In this document: positions 1 to 5,621 of the stretch, in pieces
Position numbering within the stretch: position 1 is the first letter of the stretch
Layout of the letters: each line of letters begins with the position of its first letter
DNA from: Methylotenera_A sp031379885
Lineage (GTDB): Bacteria > Pseudomonadota > Gammaproteobacteria > Burkholderiales > Methylophilaceae
Reading direction: 5' to 3'
Assembly (NCBI GenBank): GCA_031379885.1
Contig: JANNFN010000149.1
Coordinates: 1 to 7,549 of the forward strand
DNA length: 7,549 nt
Translations under genes and position numbers: made by a program
The notes under the pieces: model-generated
Seen by the model: only the letters and a program-made list of their open reading frames with translations
Told to the model about the DNA's origin: nothing
Databases searched by the model: none

Positions 1-932
1 TTGGCTACGATAATACCGATTACGGCATTGATTATCGCGGTTGCGCGGTGTTGGTCGCTTATGACAAACAATCACCTGATATTGCCCAAGGCGTAGATAA
101 TGCCAATGATGATCCATTAGACCAGGGTGCTGGCGACCAAGGCTTGATGTTTGGCTATGCGGTGAATGAAACTCCTCAGCTCATGCCACTGCCGATTTGG
201 CTAAGCCATCGCTTAATGGAGCGTCAAGCTGCATTGCGTAAAGATGGCCGCTTGGCTTGGTTGCGCCCAGATGCCAAATCACAAGTAACGATTAAATATG
301 TCGATGGCAAACCTGACTCAATCGATACTGTTGTGGTTTCTACACAACATGCACCAGAAATGGAGCTTAAAGATATTCGCGAAGCCGTGATTGAAGAAAT
401 CATCAAGCCAATGTTGCCAAAAGAGCTAATTAAAGGCGATATTAAATATTTGGTGAACCCTACAGGGCGTTTTGTAGTGGGCGGCCCACAAGGCGACTGC
501 GGCCTCACAGGCCGTAAAATTATTGTGGATACTTACGGCGGTGCAGCGCCTCACGGCGGCGGTGCTTTTTCAGGTAAAGATCCTTCAAAAGTAGACCGTA
601 GTGCTGCATATGCTGCACGCTACGTAGCTAAAAACATTGTGGCAGCGGGTTTGGCCGATAAATGTATGGTGCAAATTAGCTACGCCATTGGCGTGGCACG
701 TCCGACTTCTATCATGGTAGAAACTTATGGCACAGGCAAGGTTTCAGATGCAAAATTAACACAATTGGTCGCGGAACATTTTGATTTACGCCCTAAAGGC
801 ATTGTGAAAATGTTGGATTTATTGCGTCCAATCTACACTAAAACTGCTGCATACGGACACTTTGGTCGCGATGAACCTGAGTTTACTTGGGAGGCAATTG
901 ATAAAGTAGCGGCACTAAAAGCTTCTATTTAG
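1..932 (+). CDS. metK: S-adenosylmethionine synthetase (methionine adenosyltransferase), 5'-truncated by window edge
   Basis: Makes SAM from ATP and methionine in the cytoplasm, the entry step of the activated methyl cycle. The reading frame is open from base 3, so the first visible residues (GYDNTDYGIDYRGCAVL) belong to the gene body and the true start lies upstream; about 309 residues remain of the roughly 385 usual for the family. Visible family signatures are the GAGDQG loop (bases about 126-153), the WLRPDAKSQVT segment, NPTGRFVVGGPQGDCGLTGR, and the glycine-rich phosphate/metal-binding segment GGGAFSGKDPSKVDRSAAY. The C-terminal ML.LLRPIY..TAAYGHFGR is also intact. No frameshift is seen. 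It ends with TAG at 930-932; a 57-bp gap follows before the HD-GYP gene, with no convincing terminator in it. Identity is certain; only the N-terminus is missing. Confidence 0.97.
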   Translation, partial: GYDNTDYGIDYRGCAVLVAYDKQSPDIAQGVDNANDDPLDQGAGDQGLMFGYAVNETPQLMPLPIWLSHRLMERQAALRKDGRLAWLRPDAKSQVTIKYVDGKPDSIDTVVVSTQHAPEMELKDIREAVIEEIIKPMLPKELIKGDIKYLVNPTGRFVVGGPQGDCGLTGRKIIVDTYGGAAPHGGGAFSGKDPSKVDRSAAYAARYVAKNIVAAGLADKCMVQISYAIGVARPTSIMVETYGTGKVSDAKLTQLVAEHFDLRPKGIVKMLDLLRPIYTKTAAYGHFGRDEPEFTWEAIDKVAALKASI

Positions 933-937
933 AACAA

Positions 938-964
938 TTGGTTTAGCAGTGCTATTGCTAGAAT
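938..964 (+). promoter_or_regulatory. Possible extended -10 promoter for the HD-GYP gene
   Basis: In the short metK-HD-GYP gap, TGCTAGAAT (956-964) resembles an extended -10 element: TG, one base, then TAGAAT, five of six matching TATAAT. A weak -35-like TTGGTT lies at 938-943 with only 15 bp spacing. This would start transcription near 971, about 20 nt before the HD-GYP start codon. It is a pattern match only. Read-through from metK is an equally good explanation for expression of the next gene. Confidence 0.3.
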
Positions 965-989
965 TGTGCAAACAATACGGTGATGGCAT

Positions 990-2216
990 ATGTTAAAAGT
1001 TGTTTCTACAAAACAAGTACGTTTAGGGATGTTTATCCAAGAGTTGAAAGGCGCTTGGATAGACCATCCGTTTTGGAATAAAGCTTTTAAGTTAGAAGAT
1101 CCTTCGGATTTAAAAAAGCTGCAAGTGAGTGTTATCAAAGAAGTTGTCATTGATACTTCCAAAGGTTTAGATGTTCTTGAGCAGAAAGTGCAAGAAGAAA
1201 CTCAAGAACAAGTGGTATCTGTGGAAGAACCATCACCCGAAATAAAGCCTGTGTTAAAGCCAACACGTGTTTCAGCTGCAGAAGAACAAGAAAATGCAAA
1301 GCGGGTAATTAAGTCTTCTAAAAAAGCAGTCGCCTCTATGTTTCATGAAGTGCGTATGGGCAAAGCCGTCAACGCTGAAGCTGCATTGCAACTGGTGGAT
1401 GATATTGCAGCCTCTATTGCGCGCAATGAGGCTGCCCTTATTAGTTTAGTACGCTTGAAAAGTAAAGATGACTATACCTATATGCATTCTGTAGCGGTGT
1501 GTGCGTTGATGATAGCATTAGCAAATGAGCTGGGTTTGTCCGAAGCTGAAACTAAGCAGGCAGGAATGGCAGGCTTATTGCACGATATAGGCAAGGCAGG
1601 TGTGCCGATAGAGGTACTGAACAAACCCGGAGCGCTTACCGATGAAGAATTTACTATGGTTAAACTGCATCCTGAACGTGGGCACGCGATGTTGGTGCAA
1701 GCAAATATTACCGATGAAGTCGTGCTAGATGTTGTGTTGCATCACCACGAAAAAGTGAATGGTATGGGTTACCCCAATAAGCTAAAAGCCGATGAAATTA
1801 GCTTATTTGCCAAAATGGGTGCGGTTTGCGATGTATATGATGCCGTAACTTCTAATCGCCCCTATAAAGATGGCTGGGAACCAGGTGTTTCTTTGCACCG
1901 AATGGCCCAGTGGGCAGATCACTTTGATGATAACGTGTTCAAAGCTTTTGTTAAAAGCGTGGGGATATATCCCATAGGTTCGATGGTCAAGCTTAAGTCG
2001 GGGCGACTGGCTGTAGTGATTGATCAGAGCCCGAAATCTTTATTAACCCCCGTGCTTAAAGTGTTTTTTTCAACTAAATCAAATTCGCGCATCCCAGTTG
2101 AAGTCCTGGATTTGTCTAAACCAACTGTAAGAGACTCAATCGTTGGTCATGAAGATCCTGTGGTTTGGGGTGTTCATGATATTCATGAAATTTGGAGTCA
2201 GTTCGAAATTTGGTAG
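990..2216 (+). CDS. DUF3391 + HD-GYP domain protein, probable cyclic-di-GMP phosphodiesterase
   Basis: The 408-residue soluble protein has no signal peptide or membrane segment. Residues about 1-65 match the DUF3391 N-terminal domain (VSTKQVRLGMFIQEL.G.W.DHPFW). Residues about 66-115 are a charged Glu/Lys/Pro-rich linker. Residues about 150-325 form the HD-GYP phosphohydrolase domain: H166, the HD pair H198-D199 with K202, H227, H252-H253, GYP at 260-262 and D281, so the usual metal ligands are present. Family members hydrolyse c-di-GMP, affecting motility and biofilm. The usual HHExxDGxGYP signature reads HHEKVNGMGYP here, with Asn257 replacing Asp. The tail 325-408 (GIYPIGSMVKL.SGRLAVVI) is typical of DUF3391 proteins. 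The ATG at 990 is preceded by GGTGAT (979-984), complementary to the 16S tail, at 5-nt spacing. It lies between metK and the ahcY promoter, which may be chance. The domain call is firm; activity is inferred. Confidence 0.9.
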   Translation: MLKVVSTKQVRLGMFIQELKGAWIDHPFWNKAFKLEDPSDLKKLQVSVIKEVVIDTSKGLDVLEQKVQEETQEQVVSVEEPSPEIKPVLKPTRVSAAEEQENAKRVIKSSKKAVASMFHEVRMGKAVNAEAALQLVDDIAASIARNEAALISLVRLKSKDDYTYMHSVAVCALMIALANELGLSEAETKQAGMAGLLHDIGKAGVPIEVLNKPGALTDEEFTMVKLHPERGHAMLVQANITDEVVLDVVLHHHEKVNGMGYPNKLKADEISLFAKMGAVCDVYDAVTSNRPYKDGWEPGVSLHRMAQWADHFDDNVFKAFVKSVGIYPIGSMVKLKSGRLAVVIDQSPKSLLTPVLKVFFSTKSNSRIPVEVLDLSKPTVRDSIVGHEDPVVWGVHDIHEIWSQFEIW

Positions 2217-2224
2217 TTGTGATT

Positions 2225-2253
2225 TTTACACAAGATAATATTATGTGTATAAT
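2225..2253 (+). promoter_or_regulatory. Sigma-70 promoter of the ahcY operon
   Basis: The -35 box TTTACA (2225-2230; five of six match TTGACA) is followed after exactly 17 bp by the -10 box TATAAT (2248-2253; perfect match). Expected transcription start is about 2259-2261, the first bases of the SAH aptamer. The promoter sits 9 bp after the HD-GYP stop codon, so the ahcY unit can be transcribed separately from the genes before it. A palindrome overlaps the region between the two boxes. Confidence 0.85.
2227..2249 (+). promoter_or_regulatory. Operator-like imperfect palindrome between the -35 and -10 boxes
   Basis: A 23-bp inverted repeat is centred on base 2238. The left arm TACACAAGATA and the reverse complement of the right arm, TACACATAATA, agree at 9 of 11 positions; the outer six bases (TACACA/TGTGTA) match perfectly. 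It fills the promoter spacer and clips both hexamers, the classic position for a dimeric repressor site. I cannot name a regulator. AT-rich promoter DNA can produce such symmetry by chance, and no U-run follows that would make it a terminator for the preceding gene. Confidence 0.35.
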
Positions 2254-2260
2254 TCACGCA

Positions 2261-2336
2261 TTCCGAGGAGCGCTGCGAGAGCTGTATACATAAATACGAC
2301 CTCCCAGGCTTGGAAAATGTTTTAACGGCGCTCACC
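2261..2336 (+). ncRNA. S-adenosylhomocysteine (SAH) riboswitch aptamer
   Basis: The segment carries the conserved pieces of the SAH riboswitch class: CCGAGGAGCGCTGCGA (2263-2278), CCCAGGCTTGG (2303-2313) and AACGGCGCTCACC (2324-2336). P1 forms from TTCCGAG (2261-2267) with CTTGGAA (2309-2315), seven pairs including one G-U. The pseudoknot forms from GAGCGC (2268-2273) with GCGCTC (2328-2333), six pairs. Between them an extended arm can fold: TG/CA (2274-2275 with 2305-2306), GAG/CTC (2277-2279 with 2301-2303), capped by GTAT/ATAC (2284-2287 with 2294-2297). This class binds SAH, discriminates strongly against SAM, and is known as an ON switch for SAH-recycling genes. Here it precedes ahcY, holin-family and metF genes, exactly the expected context. 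Confidence 0.95.
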
Positions 2337-2371
2337 ATTATTAACCGTGCCGGGCACGGGATACGGGTGAG
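2331..2371 (+). promoter_or_regulatory. Candidate riboswitch expression-platform hairpin competing with the pseudoknot
   Basis: CTCACC (2331-2336), whose first three bases belong to the aptamer pseudoknot, is exactly complementary to GGTGAG (2366-2371). Between them sits a stable GC-rich hairpin, CCGTGC (2345-2350) with GCACGG (2354-2359) and a CGG loop, which would bring the two strands together. Pairing 2331-2336 with 2366-2371 and pseudoknot formation exclude each other, as expected of a ligand-controlled switch. No run of T follows, so it is not a simple intrinsic terminator; translational or Rho-linked control fits better. The pairings are read directly; the switching role is inferred. 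Confidence 0.55.
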
Positions 2372-2390
2372 ATAAGCACTACTTCTCTAG

Positions 2391-2437
2391 TTTCAAACTA
2401 CCCCTTCCCTCCGGTCGCACATTCAAGGAAATTGAAA
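2391..2437 (+). promoter_or_regulatory. Possible hairpin covering the ahcY ribosome binding site
   Basis: TTTCAA (2391-2396) can pair with TTGAAA (2432-2437) directly before the ATG, and TTCC (2405-2408) with GGAA (2427-2430), which is part of the Shine-Dalgarno sequence. The two short helices are nested, separated by an 8-nt asymmetric internal loop, with an 18-nt apical loop. If it forms it would hide the ribosome binding site in the SAH-free state. The stem is AU-rich and probably marginal in stability, so this is a suggestion. Confidence 0.35.
2425..2430 (+). promoter_or_regulatory. Ribosome binding site of ahcY
   Basis: AAGGAA ends 7 nt before the ATG at 2438. The spacing favours that ATG over an in-frame TTG at 2432, which would lie only 1 nt from the site. 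Confidence 0.8.
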
Positions 2438-3862
2438 ATGAATACTGTGACTGCTGATGTTAGAAATACAGCTAAAGATTATGTAATTGCCGATATTGGC
2501 TTGGCCGCTTTTGGCCGTAAAGAAATTGCCATTGCTGAAACTGAAATGCCAGGCTTGATGGCAATTCGTGAAGAATTTGCACTAGTACAACCACTTAAAG
2601 GCGCGCGTATAACGGGCAGCCTGCACATGACGATTCAAACTGCGGTGCTGATTGAAACGCTAAAAGACTTAGGTGCTGAAGTGCGTTGGGCATCATGCAA
2701 TATCTACTCAACACAAGATCACGCTGCTGCAGCGATTGCTGCTGGCGGCACGCCAGTATTCGCGATTAAAGGCGAAACACTCACTGAATATTGGGATTAC
2801 ACACACCGTATTTTTGAGTGGGCTGACGGTGGCTACACTAATATGATTTTAGATGATGGCGGTGATGCCACATTGCTGTTGCACCTTGGTACGCGGGCTG
2901 AAAAAGATTTAAGCGTAATTGCAAAACCAACATCAGAAGAAGAAATTTGCTTGTTTGATGCGATTAAGGCTAAATTAAAAGTCGATCCAACTTGGTATTC
3001 TGTACGCTTGGCTAAAATCATCGGCGTAACCGAAGAGACCACCACTGGTGTGCACCGTTTGTATCAAATGCACAAAGAAGGCAAATTAGCTTTCCCTGCG
3101 ATTAACGTGAACGACTCTGTAACTAAATCAAAATTTGATAATTTATATGGCTGCCGCGAAAGCTTAGTAGATGCCATCAAACGTGCAACCGATGTGATGA
3201 TTGCAGGTAAAGTGGCTGTGGTAGCTGGTTATGGCGATGTGGGAAAAGGTTCAGCACAAGCTTTACGTGCACTTTCAGCTCAAGTTTGGGTAACAGAAAT
3301 TGACCCAATCTGTGCATTGCAAGCAGCGATGGAAGGCTATCGTGTAGTTACCATGGATTATGCTTGTGAGCATGCAGATATTTTTGTAACAGCAACTGGT
3401 AATTACCACGTCATTACGCACGACCACATGGCGAAAATGAAAGACCAAGCTATCGTATGCAATATTGGCCACTTTGATAATGAGATTGACGTTGCTTCGC
3501 TAGAGAAATATGAATGGGACGAGATTAAACCGCAAGTAGACCATGTTATTTTCCCAAACGGTAAAAAAATCATTCTGTTGGCAAAAGGCCGTTTAGTGAA
3601 TTTAGGCTGTGGCACTGGTCACCCTAGCTACGTAATGAGTTCATCATTTGCAAATCAAACCATTGCGCAAATTGAGTTGTTTACACGCCAAGCGGATTAT
3701 CCAGTGGGTGTTTATGTGTTGCCTAAACATTTGGATGAAAAAGTGGCGGTGTTACAATTGAAGAAATTAAATGCACAACTCAGCACTTTAACTGATCAAC
3801 AAGCGGCGTATATTGGTGTAAACAAAGCTGGGCCTTATAAATCAGAACACTATCGTTATTAA
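2438..3862 (+). CDS. ahcY: Adenosylhomocysteinase (S-adenosyl-L-homocysteine hydrolase)
   Basis: Reversibly splits SAH into adenosine and homocysteine with bound NAD+, relieving product inhibition of methyltransferases; a cytoplasmic enzyme, usually a homotetramer. The protein has 474 residues, longer than the roughly 430-residue animal enzymes because of the insert typical of many bacterial forms (around the TRAEKDLSVIAKPTSEEE segment). Visible signatures: GSLHMTIQTAVLIETL and the ASCNIYSTQDHAAAAI substrate-domain motif near the N-terminus; NVNDSVTKSKFDN.YGCRESL before the cofactor domain; the Rossmann loop GYGDVGKG at residues 264-271; NIGHFDNEID and GTGHPSYVMS.SF; and the C-terminal K.EHYRY that reaches the neighbouring subunit's NAD. 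All are intact. The ATG at 2438 is chosen from the AAGGAA spacing. It is the first gene of the promoter-riboswitch operon; 33 bp separate it from the membrane-protein gene. Confidence 0.98.
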   Translation: MNTVTADVRNTAKDYVIADIGLAAFGRKEIAIAETEMPGLMAIREEFALVQPLKGARITGSLHMTIQTAVLIETLKDLGAEVRWASCNIYSTQDHAAAAIAAGGTPVFAIKGETLTEYWDYTHRIFEWADGGYTNMILDDGGDATLLLHLGTRAEKDLSVIAKPTSEEEICLFDAIKAKLKVDPTWYSVRLAKIIGVTEETTTGVHRLYQMHKEGKLAFPAINVNDSVTKSKFDNLYGCRESLVDAIKRATDVMIAGKVAVVAGYGDVGKGSAQALRALSAQVWVTEIDPICALQAAMEGYRVVTMDYACEHADIFVTATGNYHVITHDHMAKMKDQAIVCNIGHFDNEIDVASLEKYEWDEIKPQVDHVIFPNGKKIILLAKGRLVNLGCGTGHPSYVMSSSFANQTIAQIELFTRQADYPVGVYVLPKHLDEKVAVLQLKKLNAQLSTLTDQQAAYIGVNKAGPYKSEHYRY

Positions 3863-3864
3863 TA

Positions 3865-3888
3865 CTTTTAATTTAAACTTAAAAGGAG
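3865..3888 (+). promoter_or_regulatory. Strong ribosome binding site of the holin-family gene, overlapped by an AU-rich inverted repeat
   Basis: AAGGAG (3883-3888) lies 7 nt before the ATG at 3896. CTTTTAA (3865-3871) can pair with TTAAAAG (3879-3885), seven pairs around a 7-nt loop, which would cover the first part of the site. All but one pair are A-U, so the stem is weak and is reported mainly because of its position. Confidence 0.6.
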
Positions 3889-3895
3889 TAGACAC

Positions 3896-4243
3896 ATGAA
3901 ATTGCTCGCAAGATGGTTATTAAACGCGCTGGCATTGTTGGGCGTAGCTTATTTGGTGCCAGGAATTCATGTGTCTAATTTGATGATTGCCTTAATAGCT
4001 GCGGTGGTGATCGGCTTGGCTAATATGCTGATTAAGCCGATTTTGGTGATATTTACTTTGCCAGTCACCATCATTACGCTGGGTTTATTTATTTTTGTAA
4101 TAAATGGCGTTTTGTTCTGGGGTGTGGGACATTTTCTACAGGGTTTTGCAGTTGATAGCTTGAAAGCAGGCATTATTGGTGCATTTGCTTACAGCATAAT
4201 TTCATGGATTTTAAGCGCAATAGTGATAGATAAAGACAAATAA
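3896..4243 (+). CDS. Small four-helix membrane protein, PF04020 'phage holin family' (YvlD-like)
   Basis: The 115-residue hydrophobic protein has about four predicted membrane helices, near residues 5-21, 28-48, 52-76 and 90-110, and a short charged tail (DKDK). Family hallmarks are visible: LVPGIHV after the first helix, the N-x-x-I-KPIL turn (residues 43-50), and TLPVTIITLGLFIFVIN (54-70). The 'phage holin' name comes from a distant Pfam grouping; nothing phage-like surrounds it and most members are chromosomal proteins of unknown function. It starts at an ATG with AAGGAG 7 nt upstream, 33 bp after ahcY and 13 bp before metF, so it should be co-transcribed with both under SAH riboswitch control. 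From memory, this ahcY-holin-metF order recurs in betaproteobacteria, which suggests a link to methyl-cycle metabolism. Family call is good; function unknown. Confidence 0.88.
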   Translation: MKLLARWLLNALALLGVAYLVPGIHVSNLMIALIAAVVIGLANMLIKPILVIFTLPVTIITLGLFIFVINGVLFWGVGHFLQGFAVDSLKAGIIGAFAYSIISWILSAIVIDKDK

Positions 4244-4256
4244 TAAAGATACCAAC

Positions 4257-5108
4257 GTGAGTAAAAATATTCCATTAAGTTTTGAGTTTTTTCCGCCAAA
4301 AACGGCGGATGGCATTGCCAATTTGCGTGAAACGCGGGTGCAGCTGGCCAAATTTACGCCAGAGTTTTTTTCGGTAACCTTTGGTGCGGGTGGTTCAACG
4401 ACGGATCGCACCAAAGAAACGGTTTTTGAAATTCAAGCAGAAGGGCACCAAGCTGCGCCGCACATCTCTTGTATTTCTTCTAGCAAAGAAGAGATTCGTG
4501 AATTATTGACTGCCTATAAAGCTAAAGGTATAAAGCGGTTGGTGACTCTGCGTGGTGATGTGCCCTCAGGAGAAGTGAGTGTAGGTGATTTTAAATATGC
4601 GGTTGAACTAGTGAAATTTATTCGCCAAGAAACAGGCGATTGGTTTCACCTAGAAGTAGCAGCTTATCCTGAGTTCCATCCAGAGGCATTATCAGCTGCC
4701 AAAGATATAGCTAACTTTAAACGCAAGGTTGAAGCTGGTGCTAACTCAGCGATTACGCAATATTTTTACAACGCAGATGCCTATTTTAGGTTTATTGATA
4801 GCTGTCAAAAAGAGGGTATTACGGTGCCGATTGTACCAGGCGTAATGCCGATTTATAACTACACACAGTTAGCACGTTTTTCGGGCATTTGTGGTGCGGA
4901 AATCCCGCGCTGGTTGCGTCTGAGATTGGAGGTGTATGCCGATGATATGCCATCACTGCGCGCTTTAGGTGTGGATGTGGTGAGTGAGCTTTGTGAGCGC
5001 TTATTGACTTGGGGGGCGCCAAGTTTGCATTTTTATACGCTAAATCAAGCAGGCATTATTTCCAACATTATTCACAATATTGGTTTAGAAGAGGCAGTAA
5101 AAAACTAG
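4257..5108 (+). CDS. metF: 5,10-methylenetetrahydrofolate reductase
   Basis: FAD-dependent reduction of 5,10-methylene-THF to 5-methyl-THF, the methyl donor for methionine synthesis from homocysteine, the product of AhcY. The 283-residue protein is the short bacterial form, without the SAM-binding regulatory domain of eukaryotic enzymes. Signatures: SFEFFPPKT with the presumed catalytic Glu10 (equivalent to E. coli Glu28), SVTFGAGGSTTDRT, AAPHISCI, TLRGDVP with Asp101 (equivalent to the flavin-tuning Asp120), VAAYPEFHPEA, FKRKVEAGAN.AITQYF and PGVMPI. The C-terminal LHFYTLNQ is also intact. It starts with GTG at 4257; only a poor AAAGA (4245-4249) precedes it, so translation may lean on the upstream gene 13 bp away. 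The next ATG would delete Glu10, which supports GTG. Its TAG overlaps the converging smg stop codon. Metabolic fit with ahcY is strong. Confidence 0.97.
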   Translation: MSKNIPLSFEFFPPKTADGIANLRETRVQLAKFTPEFFSVTFGAGGSTTDRTKETVFEIQAEGHQAAPHISCISSSKEEIRELLTAYKAKGIKRLVTLRGDVPSGEVSVGDFKYAVELVKFIRQETGDWFHLEVAAYPEFHPEALSAAKDIANFKRKVEAGANSAITQYFYNADAYFRFIDSCQKEGITVPIVPGVMPIYNYTQLARFSGICGAEIPRWLRLRLEVYADDMPSLRALGVDVVSELCERLLTWGAPSLHFYTLNQAGIISNIIHNIGLEEAVKN

Positions 5109-5563
5109 TGCAGAGTGAGTCCGCGTGGGTTAAATAGCGCGTCTTCTACAAATAAGTAATCTTTCTCACGGCCTTCATTCCACAAGGCAATCATCGTAAT
5201 CCAGCGCATTTCTTCAATGTTTATTTGCTCTTGTTTAAGTGCCATTGCACGATCAACAATTAAATCACGTTCCACATCATTAATGACATTCGCTTGCTGC
5301 AGAAATAGAATAAAACTAATACTTTCGATGCTAATTTTTTTAAGTTCAGCATTTGCAAATATGCGTAAGCCCGTATGCTTGTGAGAATAAACTGCAGGTG
5401 GCTCGGTCAGCATGGTTTTCATTTCATGAAACCAATCTACCGCGCCTACAATGTCTGACTGCTCAAAGCCTGCCGCTGAAAGCTCCTGTGCCAACGACTC
5501 ATTGTCAGGCAAGGCATGATTGGAGAAATAGTTTTCAAACATGAATACTAATACTTCAAACAT
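5105..5563 (-). CDS. smg: Smg family protein (DUF494), function unknown
   Basis: The 152-residue acidic soluble protein matches the Smg/DUF494 family in length (E. coli about 157) and along its whole course: MFEVLVFMFENYF at the start, the E-L..AGFE..DI..A..W segment near residues 28-45, GLRIF (65-69), ISFILFLQQ...IND..RDLIVDRAMAL (81-109), IEEMRWITMIAL and a terminal LTLH. No catalytic motif is evident. It lies 58 bp downstream of dprA in the same direction, the conserved dprA-smg arrangement of many beta/gammaproteobacteria, so a shared transcript is likely. The start at 5563 rather than the in-frame ATG at residue 8 is supported by AAGGAG five bases upstream and by the family's MF(D/E)VL opening. 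topA, which often follows smg, is absent; metF converges instead, with overlapping stops. Confidence 0.9.
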   Translation of the reverse strand: MFEVLVFMFENYFSNHALPDNESLAQELSAAGFEQSDIVGAVDWFHEMKTMLTEPPAVYSHKHTGLRIFANAELKKISIESISFILFLQQANVINDVERDLIVDRAMALKQEQINIEEMRWITMIALWNEGREKDYLFVEDALFNPRGLTLH

Positions 5564-5568
5564 GGTTG

Positions 5569-5574
5569 CTCCTT
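5569..5574 (-). promoter_or_regulatory. Ribosome binding site of smg
   Basis: AAGGAG on the minus strand, 5 nt before the ATG at 5563. It settles the start over the ATG seven codons further in. Confidence 0.8.
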
Positions 5575-5621
5575 ATCCTGTTCATGAAATCTATTTTTAC
5601 TTGGTTGCTCATATTTAAGTT

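Noticed and set aside
498..516. Inverted repeat CGGCCT/AGGCCG
   Set aside because: It lies inside metK and is explained by codons of the conserved CGLTGRK segment.
943..961. Inverted repeat TAGCA...TGCTA after metK as a terminator
   Set aside because: The stem is only 5 bp with a 7-nt loop and is not followed by a T-run; it is too weak to call.
929..1162. Antisense open frame opposite the 5' end of the HD-GYP gene
   Set aside because: It overlaps a well-supported gene, shows no recognisable protein features and is a shadow frame; the same holds for the other antisense frames inside metK, ahcY, metF, dprA and the LysM-type gene.
2345..2359. GC-rich hairpin CCGTGC/GCACGG downstream of the aptamer as an intrinsic terminator
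   Set aside because: The sequence after it is GATACGGGTGAG, with no run of T. It fits better as part of the riboswitch expression platform.
3896..4243. Prophage lysis gene (true holin)
   Set aside because: No endolysin or other phage gene is nearby, and the gene sits inside a metabolic operon; the family name is only a Pfam label.
5563..5610. 9-bp direct repeat TGGTTGCTC at 5563-5571 and 5602-5610
   Set aside because: Only two short copies, one overlapping the smg ribosome binding site; likely chance.
5556..5612. Short minus-strand reading frame (18 codons) overlapping the smg start, as a leader peptide
   Set aside because: It has no ribosome binding site, no biased composition and no attenuator structure.
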